Part shown: in pieces, positions 11,247-21,905 of the stretch
Layout: each line of letters begins with the position of its first letter
Position numbering within the stretch: position 1 is the first letter of the stretch
NCBI RefSeq assembly: GCF_946886105.1
Contig: NZ_CAMPHV010000023.1
Location: forward strand, 9,687 to 73,686
Direction of reading: 5' to 3'
DNA: 64,000 nucleotides
Origin: an uncultured Pseudomonas sp.
Lineage (GTDB): Bacteria; Pseudomonadota; Gammaproteobacteria; Pseudomonadales; Pseudomonadaceae
The notes under the pieces: model-generated
Seen by the model: only the letters and a program-made list of their open reading frames with translations
Told to the model about the DNA's origin: nothing
Databases searched by the model: none
Position numbers and translations under genes: made by a program

Positions 11247-13601
11247 TCAGAATTCCTCCCATTCGCTGTCCTTGCCCAGGCCCCGCTGCGGCATGCTTTT
11301 GCTCGGGGTGCGCGCTTGGCGCGCGCTGGTCTGGACCGCGCGGGGCGTGGCACGGGGGATTTTTCGCGCCTCGCTCTGGGCGTGCTGATCGCCGCCCAGG
11401 TCGAACTTGAACACCGCCACCGCCTGGGACATTTCCGTCGCCTGTTCGAGCAGGGATTCGGCCGAGGCCGCGGCTTCTTCGACCAGTGCCGCGTTCTGCT
11501 GGGTCATCTCGTCCATCTGGCTGACCGCGCCGCTGATTTCCTCGATGCCGGTGCTTTGCTCGGCGGAAGCCGCGGCGATCTCGGCCATGATGTCGGTGAC
11601 CCGTTTGATCGAGATGACGATCTCGCTCATGGTCTTGCCGGCCTGGGCGACCAGGGCGTTGCCGTTGTTGACCTTGTCCACCGAATCGGAGATCAGTGTC
11701 TTGATTTCCTTGGCCGCCGCCGCCGAGCGTTGCGCGAGGTTGCGCACTTCGCCGGCGACCACCGCGAAACCGCGGCCCTGCTCGCCGGCGCGCGCGGCTT
11801 CGACCGCGGCATTGAGGGCGAGGATGTTGGTCTGGAAGGCGATGCCGTCGATCACCCCGATGATATCGGCGATCTTGCGCGCCGACTCGTTGATCGAGGA
11901 CATGGTCTCGACCACCTGGTTGACCACATTGCCGCCGTCCACCGCGACCTCGGAGGCGTTCACCGCCAGCGAGTTGGCCTGCCGTGCATTGTCGGCGTTG
12001 AGCTTCACCGTGCTGGTCAACTCCTCCATGCTCGACGCGGTTTGTTCCAGGCTCGAGGCCTGTTCCTCGGTCCGTGAGGACAGGTCGGTGTTGCCCGCGG
12101 AAATCTCGTTGGCGGCGGTGTAGATGGTGTCGGCCGCCAGGCGAATCTGTCCGAGCATGCGCGACAGGCTGCCGGCGGTTTCGTTGGAGTAATCCTTCAG
12201 CTGGCCGAAGGTGCCCTGGTAGTCGGCGCTGATGCGTTCGGTCAGGTCGCCTTTGGCCAGGGCGCCGAGTACCCGCACCACATCGCGCAGGCCCTTGTCG
12301 GCGGTTTCCATCAACTGGTTGAGGGCGGTGGCGAGGTTGAGGAAGAAGCCCGACTTGTCCGCCGCGTCGACACGCTGGGTGAAATCGCCGAGGGCGGCGG
12401 CATTCACCAGACCGGCGACTTCGCGCTCGACGCGGACCTCCAGGGTGCGGTCGTTCCACTCGATCACCGAACCGAGGCGTTCGCCGCTATCGCCCAGCAC
12501 CGGGTTGGCGATCAGCGAGAAAGTCCGGCCGCCGATTTCGATTTGCGTGCGGTAGGTCGAGGTGAGGTTGGCGAGCAGGCGCTTCTGGTGGTCCGGATTC
12601 TTGTGGAACTGGTCCATGTTGCCGCCGAGCAGTTTGTCCGCGGCGAAGTTGGGCAGGGCCTTGCGCAAATCGCTCTCGGCATGTTGCATCATCGCGCCGA
12701 CGGTCTTGTTCATGTAGATGATGTTGCGTTCGTTGTCGGCGATCATCACGTTGGTGGTGCAGTTATCCAGCGCGCTCTTGATCCGCGCATTGCTGGCGGC
12801 CGCAATGGCCGAGGCCTGCAGCGAACCGAGCATGACCCGTAGCGATTCCATTACGCTCTGCGGCGCCGCGCGCGGTAGCTCCAGGTCGAGATTGCCGGTG
12901 GCGATGCTGGCGGTGATTTGCGCCAACTCCGCAGGGTCCGCGCCCAACTGACGACGCAAGCCACGCACCAGCAGGAAGACCAGTAGGCAGGCGATCAACA
13001 GGGTCACGGCGCCGATGATCAGCAAGAGATTATGGGCGCTGGCGGCATGTTCTTCGGCCTGGTGGCCTTGGCGTTCGACCAGGCTGTTCTGCAAGGCGAT
13101 CACTGCGTTTACCCGCTGCAGCGTCTCTTGCTGGACATCGCGCAGGTCGGTGAGAAGAACGCTCTGGGCGGTGACAAAGTTGCCGGCATCGTAGAGGCTC
13201 AGGTAGCGCCTCAGCTGCGTCTCATAGCCCGCCAGCGCCTGGCTCAGCGCTTGCAGCAGCTCGCGGCCCTTGTCGGAAGTGACCGTCTCCTCGAGCCGGT
13301 CCATGTTTTCTTGCAGGCTGACGCTGGCCTTTTCGATTTTCTCGCGTTCTCCGGCGACCAGACCGGGATCGTCGCGGGCGATCAATAGGGTGCGTACGGC
13401 GCGGGCAATGTTGTTGCTCTCGTCGATCACGTTGTTGGCTATGACTGTTTTAGGGAAGCTGTGCTCTACCAGCTCCTCGACCTGGTTACGCAGGGCGTCG
13501 ATCTGCCGCACGCTGATGACCAACACCAGCAACAGCAGGGCCAGCAGGGCGCCGAAGCAGAGCGACAGCCGCTGGACCATTGAGAGTTGCTTCAGGTTCA
13601 T
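11247..13601 (-). CDS. Methyl-accepting chemotaxis protein with 4-helix sensor, PAS and C-terminal CheR-tethering motif
   Basis: This 784-residue inner-membrane receptor starts with TM1 (~residues 12-32), a periplasmic four-helix region (33-188) and TM2 (~190-212). A cytoplasmic PAS-like region follows (~270-390, with [21 protein letters not shown]). HAMP-type linkers lead to the signalling hairpin, whose tip reads [41 protein letters not shown]. The last residues, SEWEEF, fit the xWxxF pentapeptide that recruits CheR/CheB. The start has a good AAGGAGAT site. It sits between cheW and cheR in the operon and is probably the main receptor of this pathway. Confidence 0.93.
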   Translation of the reverse strand: MNLKQLSMVQRLSLCFGALLALLLLVLVISVRQIDALRNQVEELVEHSFPKTVIANNVIDESNNIARAVRTLLIARDDPGLVAGEREKIEKASVSLQENMDRLEETVTSDKGRELLQALSQALAGYETQLRRYLSLYDAGNFVTAQSVLLTDLRDVQQETLQRVNAVIALQNSLVERQGHQAEEHAASAHNLLLIIGAVTLLIACLLVFLLVRGLRRQLGADPAELAQITASIATGNLDLELPRAAPQSVMESLRVMLGSLQASAIAAASNARIKSALDNCTTNVMIADNERNIIYMNKTVGAMMQHAESDLRKALPNFAADKLLGGNMDQFHKNPDHQKRLLANLTSTYRTQIEIGGRTFSLIANPVLGDSGERLGSVIEWNDRTLEVRVEREVAGLVNAAALGDFTQRVDAADKSGFFLNLATALNQLMETADKGLRDVVRVLGALAKGDLTERISADYQGTFGQLKDYSNETAGSLSRMLGQIRLAADTIYTAANEISAGNTDLSSRTEEQASSLEQTASSMEELTSTVKLNADNARQANSLAVNASEVAVDGGNVVNQVVETMSSINESARKIADIIGVIDGIAFQTNILALNAAVEAARAGEQGRGFAVVAGEVRNLAQRSAAAAKEIKTLISDSVDKVNNGNALVAQAGKTMSEIVISIKRVTDIMAEIAAASAEQSTGIEEISGAVSQMDEMTQQNAALVEEAAASAESLLEQATEMSQAVAVFKFDLGGDQHAQSEARKIPRATPRAVQTSARQARTPSKSMPQRGLGKDSEWEEF

Positions 13602-13631
13602 GGGGATCTCCTTGAGGTTGCCAGCGCTGTC

Positions 13632-14117
13632 TCAGTCGTTGGGGTTATTGAGCAATGCCAGCTCGCGGCTGCTCATAAGTTTTTCGATGTCCACCAGGAT
13701 CAGCATGCGTTCGCTCACGGTGGCCAGGCCAAGCAGGTATTCGGTGTCGAAGCTGCCGCCGAATTCCGGTGGCGGCTTGATCTCCTGGCCGGTCAGGGCG
13801 ATCACGTCGGACACCGAGTCGACCACCGCGCCGACGATGCGCTCGAGCACATTGAGGATGATCACCACGGTGAACGGGTCGTAAGTCACCGAGGGCAGAT
13901 TGAATTTGATGCGCAGGTCGACGATCGGCACTATGGCGCCGCGCAGGTTGATCACGCCCTTGATGAAGGCCGGGCTGTTGGCGATCGCGGTGACCTGGTC
14001 GTAACCGCGGATTTCCTGGACTCGCAGGATATCGATGGCGTATTCCTCGGCCCCCAGGGTGAAGGTCAGGAACTCCCGGGCGGGTTGGTTGCCGGGGTTC
14101 TCATTCGCTTGGTTCAT
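13632..14117 (-). CDS. cheW: Chemotaxis adaptor CheW
   Basis: CheW couples receptors to CheA in signalling arrays. The 161-residue protein has the CheW signature: [25 protein letters not shown], the conserved arginine region [21 protein letters not shown], and [13 protein letters not shown] near the end. Its start overlaps the 3' end of cheA by 17 bp, so translation of the two is probably coupled. Confidence 0.96.
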   Translation of the reverse strand: MNQANENPGNQPAREFLTFTLGAEEYAIDILRVQEIRGYDQVTAIANSPAFIKGVINLRGAIVPIVDLRIKFNLPSVTYDPFTVVIILNVLERIVGAVVDSVSDVIALTGQEIKPPPEFGGSFDTEYLLGLATVSERMLILVDIEKLMSSRELALLNNPND

Positions 14118-16059
14118 AGCTGTGCGCTCCTTTACCGGCCAGGCGCGGCAGGGTGTCGATGTCGAGGATCAGGGCGACGCTGCCGTCGCCCATGATGGTG
14201 GCGCCGGTGATCCCATCGACGCGGCGGAAGTTCTGCTCCAGGCTTTTGATCACCACCTGCTGCTGGCCGACCAGATCGTCCACCAGCAGGGCGAATTTCT
14301 CGCCCTCGGCTTCGAGAATCAGCACGATCGCCGCGGTCGGATCGGGCGCCGCGCCGCCATTGTCGAGCAGGTCGTGCAGGGCCAGCAGCGGCAGGTACTC
14401 GCCGCGCACGCGGATCACCGTGCCGCGATTGCCGCTGAGGCCGTGGAGGTCGTCGGGTTTCGGTTGCAGCGATTCGATGATGTAGGTCAGCGGGATCACG
14501 TAATGCACGCGCTGCACCGAGACGATCATGCCGTCGAGGATCGCCAGGGTCAGCGGCAGACGAATGGCGATGCGGGTGCCCACGCCTTCCATCGATTCGA
14601 TGTCGATACGCCCGCCGATCGCCGAGATATTGCGCCGCACCACGTCCATGCCGACGCCGCGCCCGGACAGGTCGGTGACCACTTCGGCGGTGGAGAAGCC
14701 CGGCATGAAGATCAGCTGCCAGACCTCGCTGTCGGGCATTTCGTCGCTGACCGCCAGGCCCTGCTGGCGCGCTTTTTCGATGATCTTGGCGCGGCTCAGG
14801 CCGCGCCCGTCGTCATTGACCTCGACGACGATGCGGCCGCCCTGGTGATAGGCCGCGAGGCGCACCGTGCCGTGCTCGGGCTTGCCGGCGGCGAGGCGCT
14901 GCGCGGGCGACTCGATGCCGTGGTCGACGCTGTTGCGGATGATATGGGTGAGCGGGTCGGTGAGTTTTTCGATGACCCCCTTGTCCAGTTCCGTGTGTTC
15001 GCCTTGCAGGTGCAGCTCGACTTTTTTGCCGAGCTTGCCGGCGGTGTCGCGCACCACCCGCGGGAAGCGATTGAAGATAAAGCTGATCGGTAGCATGCGG
15101 ATCGACATCACCGATTCCTGCAGCTCGCGGGTGTTGTGTTCGAGCTGGCCGAGGGCCTGGTGGATCTGTTCGAACAGGCTCGGGTCGAGGTCGACGGTGA
15201 GTTGGGCGAGCATCGCCTGGGTGATCACCAGTTCGCCGACCTGATTGATCAGGCTGTCGATCTTTTCCACGCTGACGCGGATCGAGCTGGACTCGCTATC
15301 CGCGCCGCCGCGCGAGGCGGCTGGCGCGGTATCGCCGGTGCGGCGGTCGTTACCGCGTCTGTCGCCGCTGCGGCGGTCCGCGCTGCGCCGTTCCTCCTGC
15401 GGTGCCGTGGGTACGCTCGGGCTCGGTATGACGGGCTGGGCGGGCGGCAGCGAACCGGGCGCATCCTCGAACAGGCCGTAAGCGGCATCCGCGGCGGCGG
15501 GTTGCTCGAACAGCCCATAGGCCTCGTCGGGCGTGGCTGGGCTGGCCAGCCCCGGGGCATCGTCGAAGAAGCCGAATGCATCGTCGTCGCTTGCTGCGGC
15601 GGGTAGCTCCTCGAAGAAACCGAAGGCTTGCTCCTCGCCGGCGGATGCGGGTAGCGGCGAGCTGGCGGGGGCCTGATCGATAAAGCGTTGCAAGCGCGCG
15701 AGCGTATCGGCGGTGGGAATATCCGGGTTCTCGCGCTGGTTCTGGTGGGCGGAGAGCAGCTGCGCGAGCACGTCGCGGGCGCCGAGAAATACATCGATCA
15801 TCTCCACCTGCAAGGCCATGCGCCCGCTGCGCAGCTTGTCCAGCAGGGTTTCCAGTACGTGGGTCAGCGCGCTCAGGTCGTCGAAACCGAACATGCCGCT
15901 GGAGCCCTTGATCGAATGGGCGGCACGGAAAATCCCGTTCAACGCCTCCGGGTCCGGCGCCTGAGTATCCAGGGTCAGAAGGAGGTGTTCGAGGTTGGCC
16001 AGATGCTCCTCGGCCTCCTCGAAAAACACCTGGAGAAATTGCTCCATGCCGTCGTTCAT
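14101..16059 (-). CDS. cheA: Chemotaxis histidine kinase CheA
   Basis: The kinase phosphorylates CheY and CheB. The 652-residue protein begins with an Hpt domain whose phospho-acceptor is His48 ([15 protein letters not shown]). A disordered linker (~145-270) follows, with four short repeats (AFGFFE, AFGFFD, AYGLFE, AYGLFE) in place of a clear P2 domain. Next come the dimerisation helices ([17 protein letters not shown]), the ATPase domain ([43 protein letters not shown]), and a CheW-like domain at the end. It starts 33 bp after cheY. Confidence 0.96.
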   Translation of the reverse strand: MNDGMEQFLQVFFEEAEEHLANLEHLLLTLDTQAPDPEALNGIFRAAHSIKGSSGMFGFDDLSALTHVLETLLDKLRSGRMALQVEMIDVFLGARDVLAQLLSAHQNQRENPDIPTADTLARLQRFIDQAPASSPLPASAGEEQAFGFFEELPAAASDDDAFGFFDDAPGLASPATPDEAYGLFEQPAAADAAYGLFEDAPGSLPPAQPVIPSPSVPTAPQEERRSADRRSGDRRGNDRRTGDTAPAASRGGADSESSSIRVSVEKIDSLINQVGELVITQAMLAQLTVDLDPSLFEQIHQALGQLEHNTRELQESVMSIRMLPISFIFNRFPRVVRDTAGKLGKKVELHLQGEHTELDKGVIEKLTDPLTHIIRNSVDHGIESPAQRLAAGKPEHGTVRLAAYHQGGRIVVEVNDDGRGLSRAKIIEKARQQGLAVSDEMPDSEVWQLIFMPGFSTAEVVTDLSGRGVGMDVVRRNISAIGGRIDIESMEGVGTRIAIRLPLTLAILDGMIVSVQRVHYVIPLTYIIESLQPKPDDLHGLSGNRGTVIRVRGEYLPLLALHDLLDNGGAAPDPTAAIVLILEAEGEKFALLVDDLVGQQQVVIKSLEQNFRRVDGITGATIMGDGSVALILDIDTLPRLAGKGAHSYEPSE

Positions 16060-16092
16060 CTGCGCGCGCCTGTGCAGTGCCTGGGTGGTCGA

Positions 16093-16458
16093 TCAGGGCA
16101 AAACCTTCTTGGTCACTTCGAGCAGCTTCGGTGGATCGAAGGGCTTGACCAGCCAGCCGGTGGCGCCAGCGGCTTTGCCCTGCTGCTTCATCGCGTCGCT
16201 GGATTCGGTGGTGAGCATCAGGATCGGCGTGCTGCGATAGCCGGGCATGCCGCGCAGGCTCTTGATCAGGCTGATGCCATCCATGTTCGGCATGTTCTGG
16301 TCGGTGAACACCAGCTGGTAGCTTTTGCGCTGCGCCTTGCCCAGCCCGTCGCGGCCATCCACGGCTTCGTCGACCTCGTAGCCGGCAGCACGCAGGGTGA
16401 AACCCAGCATCTGCCGAATCGAGGTGGAATCGTCGACTATCAGGATGGATTTGCTCAT
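16093..16458 (-). CDS. cheY: Chemotaxis response regulator CheY
   Basis: This 121-residue single receiver domain carries the acidic pair in LIVDDSTS, the phospho-acceptor Asp53 (FTDQNMPNMDG), the switch threonine in LMLTTESS and the conserved lysine in LVKPFDPPK. The frame is open upstream, but ATG 16458 (MSKSILIVDD) gives the normal CheY length. That ATG overlaps the stop codon of the preceding gene in an ATGA arrangement. Whether the output is the flagellar motor or another target cannot be read from sequence. Confidence 0.95.
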   Translation of the reverse strand: MSKSILIVDDSTSIRQMLGFTLRAAGYEVDEAVDGRDGLGKAQRKSYQLVFTDQNMPNMDGISLIKSLRGMPGYRSTPILMLTTESSDAMKQQGKAAGATGWLVKPFDPPKLLEVTKKVLP

Positions 16459-18227
16459 GAGGTCGCTCCATTGTGCGTGCGGAGAGTGGCGGCCGCGGCG
16501 TGTTCGGCGGGGCGCGGTTTTCCCTGCTGCCCCTGGCCCCAGCACAGTTCGGCCTTGACGCTGTTGCCCGGCGGGTAGAACACCAGGTGCTGGCACAGGT
16601 TACGCACCAGGATCAGGCCGCGGCCGTGGTACTGGTGGGTCAGGTCCTGGGGCGCGTCGAGCAGCAGCCGACCGACATCGAAGCCCCGGCCGCTGTCGCA
16701 GACCCGGACTTGCAGACTGTTGCCCGTGGCGCTGCCTTGCTGGCGTACCTCGACCCGGATCTCGCCCTGGGTGAGGGCGGCCAGGCGCTCGCGACGGGTC
16801 TCGAAATAACGCTCGAAACCATCGGGCAGGTTCTTGATCGCCGAGTTGAGGCCGAGCAGGCCGTGGTCCAGGGCGTTGCTCAGCAGTTCGTAGAGAATCA
16901 CCGCCAGGGCGCCCTGTTTTTCCGCGGCCAGCCCCAGGGTGTTGCACTGGGCGGCGACTATCGGCGCCAGGTCCAGGCGTTGCAGCTGCGAGGCGCCGAA
17001 GGTCAGTTGCAGGTGCCAGTTCTCGGCGACCCCACTGGTTTCGGCAGGCGCCGGCGGACAGTCGACGGAGACCTCCGCGGCGCTGCATTCGAGCAGCAGG
17101 CAGGACAGGTCGTCATGCGGCAGGCGTCCGCCCATATGCTTCTGCAGGGCGAGTTGCAGCACATCGATCGGATTCTCCTGTGGCGCCTGTTGCAGGCATT
17201 GCTCCAGGCGCGCTTTGCCGAACGGCTCGCGCTCGGCGTTCTCCGCTTCGATCAGACCGTCGGAGTACAGCAACAAACGGCGCCCCGGTTCCACGGCGAC
17301 GGTTTCGTACTGGTTTTCGAACTCGTCACCATCGACGATACCGAGGGGCAAGTTGGCCGAGGCGAAACGGTGCACCACCTGGCCTTGCGGGTCGAGCAGC
17401 AGGGCCGCCGGGATGCCGCCGTTCCATACCGAAAGCAGGTTTTCGCGGGGGCGGAACAACACCAGCAGGGCGGCGACGAAACGGTCGACCGGCGAGTAGG
17501 CGCGGTGGCGCAGGTTCAGCTCCCAGGCGATGCTGTCGAGGGTGAAGCCCTTGCCGGCCATGGCGTAGAAGGCCTGCGACAGCGGGATCAGGGTCAACGC
17601 CGCGGGCAGGCCATGACCGGTGGCGTCGGCCAGCATCACGTAGAGGTCGCCGTTGCTCGATGGGCAGGCCAGCAGCAGATCGCCGGAAACCTCGTTGGCC
17701 GGCTGCAGCAAGTAACGCACTTGTGGATGGTCGAGCAGGTCGCTGCGCACCAGCCGGCTCATCAGGAAGCGGCTGATGCGCCGTTCCTCGGCTTCGGCGT
17801 GACGGTACAGCAACAGCTCGCGGTTCTGTTCGGCGACCTGCTCCTGCAGCACGGTTATGCGCCTGAATGCATTGATCTTGGCGGCGAGGATGGCGAAATT
17901 CACCGGCTTGGCGATGAAGTCGTCGCAGCCGGCATCGAGCGAGGCGACCTGATCGTCGGTTTCACTCAGGCCCGAAAGCATGATGATCGGCTTCCAGCCA
18001 CTGACTTTCTGCAACTCGCGGATCAGCCGGGTCGCGGCGATACCGTCCATGCCGGGCATCAATTGATCCATCAGTACCAGGTCGAAGGTCGCCTGCCGAT
18101 ACGCCTGCACCGCCCGCTCGCCGTCGCCGACCACCGTGCACTCGTGACCCAACGACCGGATAAAGGTCTTGAGAAGTAAGCCGAGCGTGGGGTCGTCATC
18201 GACGCTGAGGACGTTCAGGGGGCGCAT
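16455..18227 (-). CDS. Response regulator with SpoIIE-type PP2C phosphatase and anti-sigma-like kinase domains (HsbR-like)
   Basis: From ATG 18227 the protein has 590 residues (a TTG at 18239 is also possible). Residues 1-125 are a receiver domain with Asp54 in VLMDQLMPGMDG. A short coiled coil follows, then a PP2C/SpoIIE phosphatase (~195-390, with VMLADATGHGLPAALTLIPL and LLLYSDGLIEAEN). The C-terminus is a GHKL ATPase of the RsbW type (ILYELLSNALDHGLLG, VCDSGRGFDVGRLL, YHGRGLILVRNL). This is the architecture of HsbR in P. aeruginosa, which phosphorylates and dephosphorylates an STAS protein. The STAS gene immediately upstream is the likely partner. Confidence 0.9.
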   Translation of the reverse strand: MRPLNVLSVDDDPTLGLLLKTFIRSLGHECTVVGDGERAVQAYRQATFDLVLMDQLMPGMDGIAATRLIRELQKVSGWKPIIMLSGLSETDDQVASLDAGCDDFIAKPVNFAILAAKINAFRRITVLQEQVAEQNRELLLYRHAEAEERRISRFLMSRLVRSDLLDHPQVRYLLQPANEVSGDLLLACPSSNGDLYVMLADATGHGLPAALTLIPLSQAFYAMAGKGFTLDSIAWELNLRHRAYSPVDRFVAALLVLFRPRENLLSVWNGGIPAALLLDPQGQVVHRFASANLPLGIVDGDEFENQYETVAVEPGRRLLLYSDGLIEAENAEREPFGKARLEQCLQQAPQENPIDVLQLALQKHMGGRLPHDDLSCLLLECSAAEVSVDCPPAPAETSGVAENWHLQLTFGASQLQRLDLAPIVAAQCNTLGLAAEKQGALAVILYELLSNALDHGLLGLNSAIKNLPDGFERYFETRRERLAALTQGEIRVEVRQQGSATGNSLQVRVCDSGRGFDVGRLLLDAPQDLTHQYHGRGLILVRNLCQHLVFYPPGNSVKAELCWGQGQQGKPRPAEHAAAATLRTHNGATS

Positions 18228-18235
18228 GGCTCGAC

Positions 18236-18526
18236 TCAACTGATCTTGAACAGCTTTTGAAAGTTGGCCACTTCGAAGACCTCCTTGGCGATGCCGTGCA
18301 GGCTGCGCAGCTCCACGCGCTTGTGTTGCGCCTGGGCCTTGTCGCGCAGCAGCAGGAGGATGCCGAGGGCGGCCGAGTCGATGTATTGCACCGCTTGCAG
18401 ATCGATGATCAGTACCTGTATCTCGGCTTTCGCCAGTTCCTGCTCATAGGCCTCGCGAAAGGTCCGATAAGCCTGGAAGTCGAAGCGCTCCCCGAGCCGG
18501 ATGACGGCAATGCCTGCTTCACTCAT
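18236..18526 (-). CDS. STAS-domain anti-sigma-factor antagonist (HsbA/SpoIIAA-like)
   Basis: This 96-residue single STAS domain has the phosphorylatable serine in VQYIDSAALGILLLL (Ser51). The protein is expected to switch partners depending on its phosphorylation by the kinase/phosphatase encoded 8 bp downstream. The open frame extends far upstream, but MSEAGIAVIRLG at 18526 gives family length and starts 17 bp after the upstream receptor gene. The final target (an anti-sigma factor, a cyclase or another protein) is not encoded in the operon. Confidence 0.92.
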   Translation of the reverse strand: MSEAGIAVIRLGERFDFQAYRTFREAYEQELAKAEIQVLIIDLQAVQYIDSAALGILLLLRDKAQAQHKRVELRSLHGIAKEVFEVANFQKLFKIS

Positions 18527-18543
18527 GACAGTGGCTTCCCTTC

Positions 18544-19728
18544 CTAGAAAAAGTCTATTTCGCCGGCGTGCATCGAGGTCTGGTTGACCGGGTTGTGCAC
18601 GTGGCTGTCGAGTTGTTTGCGTTGGGCATCCAGGCGGTCCTGTTGGGCGTCCTGGCTCAGTTGCGCGACGCCTTCGAGGCCGCCGGACACCTGCTCGAGT
18701 TTTTCCGTGTGCTTGCGGATCTGGGCCAGCAGCTGGCTGCTGAGGTCCTGGAACTGCAAGGCGGTGATGGCTGCGTTGACGTCGACGGAAAAGGCCCTGG
18801 ATATCTGCTCCAGTTCCTCCACGGCCAGCACGGTCGAGCCGTTCATCTGCTCCAGTTCGTTGAGCATGGTGTGGATTTTCTTCTTCGAGGTCATGGCCAC
18901 GCTCATGTCCCTGGCCGCCAACTGACTGATGGCGGCATCGGCCTGCTGCAACTCGGCGTGCACGGTATTGATATGGCTGCGTATGGCTTCGGAAAACACG
19001 CTGGAGCGGGTCGACAACGCGCGCACTTCGTCGGCGACCACGGCGAAACCCCGGCCGGCCTCGCCAGCGCGGGCGGCCTCGATGGCGGCATTCAAGGCGA
19101 GCAAATTGGTTTGTTTGGCGATGGCATCCATGTCGGCGGTGGATTTCACGATTTCGCCGATCTTCGCCGTGATGCGGTCGATGCTGTCGACCAGCTCCAT
19201 GGAGGTGCGGCTGGTTTCCACGGTGGCATCGACGAAGAAGGTCAGGGTCTCCTGGGTGGTGCTGACGAATTGGCCGAAGTTCACTTCGCGACTGTCGTGC
19301 TGGTCGGCCCGGTAGCGGTCGGTGAGCGAGCCGGCGATCTGCAACTGACGTTCTATCAACTGGTTGAGTCGGGTGAAGCTGCCGATCAACCCCTCGATCG
19401 CCGTGCCGAGCAACCGGTCGATCTGCTGGCTGCGCTCGGCGATCGAGTGCGCCTCGTTGGCCACCCCTTGGCACAAGGGTTCGAACTCGTCGCGCAGCGC
19501 CAGATTGGCCGACTCCGCCTGTTCGGATTCGGCTGCGCCGAACGCCTCTTGTCGGCGCAGCCGGTGAATCAAATAGGCGCCGCAAGTCAGGCTGAGGAGC
19601 GCGCCGGCAATCAGCGCCGGCCAACCGGGCAGGCCGGCACCGAGCAGCGCCAGGCTCAGCAGCCAGGGCAGGCCGAACAGGCTGGAAACAAGGGGGATAG
19701 GTAGCGGTGAGGCGCTTTGTTCGAGCAT
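18544..19728 (-). CDS. Methyl-accepting chemotaxis protein, compact membrane-anchored type
   Basis: This 394-residue receptor has two closely spaced hydrophobic segments at residues ~10-55 ([19 protein letters not shown] and [17 protein letters not shown]) with almost no periplasmic loop, so it probably senses internal or membrane signals. The signalling hairpin contains [37 protein letters not shown]. It is the first gene of the ten-gene chemosensory operon. ATG 19728 is chosen because the frame further upstream has only a TTG. The ribosome site is weak. Confidence 0.85.
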   Translation of the reverse strand: MLEQSASPLPIPLVSSLFGLPWLLSLALLGAGLPGWPALIAGALLSLTCGAYLIHRLRRQEAFGAAESEQAESANLALRDEFEPLCQGVANEAHSIAERSQQIDRLLGTAIEGLIGSFTRLNQLIERQLQIAGSLTDRYRADQHDSREVNFGQFVSTTQETLTFFVDATVETSRTSMELVDSIDRITAKIGEIVKSTADMDAIAKQTNLLALNAAIEAARAGEAGRGFAVVADEVRALSTRSSVFSEAIRSHINTVHAELQQADAAISQLAARDMSVAMTSKKKIHTMLNELEQMNGSTVLAVEELEQISRAFSVDVNAAITALQFQDLSSQLLAQIRKHTEKLEQVSGGLEGVAQLSQDAQQDRLDAQRKQLDSHVHNPVNQTSMHAGEIDFF

Positions 19729-19772
19729 TGAGCGACTAATCCCTGTGCGATATGACTCCTGGGTTTGGCTTA

Positions 19773-19800
19773 ACCCTAGGAGTGCCGAAGGCTTTGTCAA
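19773..19800 (-). promoter_or_regulatory. Candidate sigma-70 promoter of the chemosensory operon
   Basis: On the minus strand TTGACA is followed after 16 nt by TAGGGT, about 45 bp before the first ATG (19728). The -35 is perfect, but the -10 matches only three of six positions. Confidence 0.35.
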
Positions 19801-20110
19801 ATGAGTCAATTCTCCGTCGCGCGAACCTGGGCGTCGACGAACGGAGCAAGCACGGAAACGCCCGGCTTTAAGCGCTTTGTCTACGGATTAATGGAATTAA
19901 AAGTGTTTTTAAAGGTGAAAAATATTCTTAGAGAACGATGAACTAAATTGACCGAATAGACAGTAAGTCGACGAATCGGCAAATATGCACGCCGGGCAGG
20001 CTGCGCGGCTTGCTGGTTTTGCCGCCGGAGTACGTCCGCGTGCCGGCGAGCGCCGATCGTTAGCCTGCTTCCGTGCCGCATTGAGCCGGTGTCTGGCAAG
20101 GTTCTACGAC

Positions 20111-20137
20111 TAAAGGCGTAGAGGCTTTTTCCGATTG
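20111..20137 (+). promoter_or_regulatory. Candidate FliA (sigma-28) promoter for the PilJ-type receptor
   Basis: TAAA is followed after 15 nt by TCCGATTG, close to the TAAA-N15-GCCGATAA pattern of flagellar sigma-28 promoters. It lies about 67 bp upstream of the receptor start. This would tie the receptor to the motility regulon. Confidence 0.5.
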
Positions 20138-20203
20138 GCCGACGCTAGCGGTTAGGCGAACGGCTATGGTGGATATTCGGAGAGGTTTTTGAGGGATGGG
20201 GCC

Positions 20204-21793
20204 ATGTCGGTAACGCTGCTTTTCGATCGACTGCTGTGCGCCATAGGTCTGCGCACCCTGAACCAGCAGTTTCTGTTTTCCTATGCATTGATGTTTCTGC
20301 TGGCACTGGTCGCCTCGGTGGCGCTGTATCTGAATATGGCGGTGTCGCCGGAAACCATCAACGTGGCGGGCGCCCAGCGCATGCTCAGCCAGAAGATGAG
20401 CAAAGAGGCCATGCTCCTGCGCGAGGGGGCCATCGAACGCGCCGTCCTGGACGCCACCATCGCCCAGTTCGCCGAGGCCCACGAAGCGCTGCAAAACGGC
20501 GACCCCGAGCGCAAGATCAGCGTTATCCCGTCGCCGGCGGTGCAGGCACAGATGGTGCTGGTCGGGCGCTTGTGGCAGGACTTTCGCCCGCGATTGGAGG
20601 CGTTGGCCGGCGCTACCAATGAGGTCGACCTAGCCGCTTTGGAAAGTGCTTCGACCCAGCTGCTGCGGGAAATGAACAAGGCGGTGGGATTGATGGCGGC
20701 GCATGTCGAGAACCGACAGCGCGGTCTGATGTGGCTGGCCTTTGGCTGCTTGTTGGGCATTCTGCTGTTGGTGGTATTGGGCCGGCAGTTCGGCCTGCGT
20801 CCACTGATGACCAGCCTGGGCCTGGTGGAACACGGGCTGACCCGGGTCGGCGGTGGCGACTTCACCCGCGGATTGGAGGGCGGGGAGCGCGCCAATGAAA
20901 TCGGCAGGATCATCGCCGGCTACAACCGCATGCAGACCGAGGTGCGCGCCTTGCTGGGCGAGGTCAAAGCCTCGGGCGGCAACACCCAGACCCATGTCGA
21001 AGAGGCGGTGGCGGCTGCCCAGGCCGCGGGCGACGGTGCGCGGCGCCAGCACGAGAACCTCGACCAGGTGGCGACCGCGATGACGGAGATGAGCGCCACC
21101 GTGGCTGAAGTCGCGCGGCATGCCAGCCTGGCTGCGGAGTCCGCACGCAATGCCGATGAATGTGCCCAGGCCGGACAGCGCGCGGTGCAGCGCAGTGCCG
21201 AGCTGTTGGCCGGCCTGAGCGGGCAGATGGAGCGTAACGCCGAAGGCTTGGCGGCCCTGCGCGAGGAAACCGCCGGGGTCGGCAAGGTATTGGAAGTGAT
21301 TACCGCGATTGCCGAGCAGACCAACCTGCTGGCGCTCAATGCCGCCATCGAAGCGGCCCGCGCCGGCGAAGCCGGGCGTGGCTTCGCCGTGGTCGCCGAT
21401 GAAGTGCGCACCCTGGCCAGCCGCACTCAGCAATCCACGGGGGAAATCCAGGCGATTATCCAGCGCCTGCAGGCGGGGGCGGAGCAGGCCGTGGCGGCGA
21501 TCCAGAGCAGCAGCGAGCTGGTGCGCGATAACCTGCTGCATGTGCAGGAGGCGAACCAAGTGCTCGATACCATCGTCGGTGCGGTGGACAGCATCAATAC
21601 GATGAACGCGCAGATCGCCACCGCGGCGGAAGAGCAAAGCCAGGTGGCTCAGGATATCGACCAGCGCGTCGCCGAAGTCTCCGGTCTGGCTGAGCGCAGC
21701 CATGGCGATGCGCGGAGCGTGATGCAGGTCAGCGAGCGGATTCATAGCGAGATGCAGCGCCTGACCGCGCAACTGAGCCGCTTTCAGACTTGA
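20204..21793 (+). CDS. Methyl-accepting chemotaxis protein with PilJ-type periplasmic sensor domain
   Basis: This 529-residue receptor has TM1 (~residues 23-43), a periplasmic PilJ/NarX-like helical domain that opens with [21 protein letters not shown], and TM2 (~170-190). A HAMP domain and a signalling hairpin follow ([42 protein letters not shown]). The GAQRMLSQ motif resembles the nitrate-binding P-box of NarX-type sensors and of the Pseudomonas nitrate receptor McpN, so nitrate sensing is a reasonable inference. The frame opens at a TTG (20189), but ATG 20204 is preferred. It is divergent from the chemosensory operon. Confidence 0.88.
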   Translation: MSVTLLFDRLLCAIGLRTLNQQFLFSYALMFLLALVASVALYLNMAVSPETINVAGAQRMLSQKMSKEAMLLREGAIERAVLDATIAQFAEAHEALQNGDPERKISVIPSPAVQAQMVLVGRLWQDFRPRLEALAGATNEVDLAALESASTQLLREMNKAVGLMAAHVENRQRGLMWLAFGCLLGILLLVVLGRQFGLRPLMTSLGLVEHGLTRVGGGDFTRGLEGGERANEIGRIIAGYNRMQTEVRALLGEVKASGGNTQTHVEEAVAAAQAAGDGARRQHENLDQVATAMTEMSATVAEVARHASLAAESARNADECAQAGQRAVQRSAELLAGLSGQMERNAEGLAALREETAGVGKVLEVITAIAEQTNLLALNAAIEAARAGEAGRGFAVVADEVRTLASRTQQSTGEIQAIIQRLQAGAEQAVAAIQSSSELVRDNLLHVQEANQVLDTIVGAVDSINTMNAQIATAAEEQSQVAQDIDQRVAEVSGLAERSHGDARSVMQVSERIHSEMQRLTAQLSRFQT

Positions 21794-21905
21794 TGGTCGG
21801 GCTCGAATGGCAGGTGTCGGGTGGTCGATCCGGTGATTGTGGCTCCGCGATTGACGCCCCATCTGCGATACTGCGCGCCTTCCAAACCGCCGCCGATAGC
21901 TTTCA

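Larger units (their letters stand above)
19729..20203. other. Divergent intergenic region between two chemoreceptor genes
   Basis: This 475-bp stretch has an AT-rich centre (19880-19960) and no credible gene. It carries the promoter candidates listed separately for the minus-strand operon and for the plus-strand receptor. Confidence 0.6.

Noticed and set aside
13021..15700. Low-complexity periodicity in the che region as a CRISPR or tandem repeat array
   Set aside because: The repeats are codon-level GC bias and the four CheA linker motifs. No regular repeat-spacer structure exists anywhere in the window.
16473..18179. Long plus-strand open frame (568 codons) opposite the phosphatase/kinase gene
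   Set aside because: It is the antisense shadow of a clear multi-domain protein in high-GC DNA. Its composition is Gln/Val/Gly/Asp-rich with no domain and no ribosome site.
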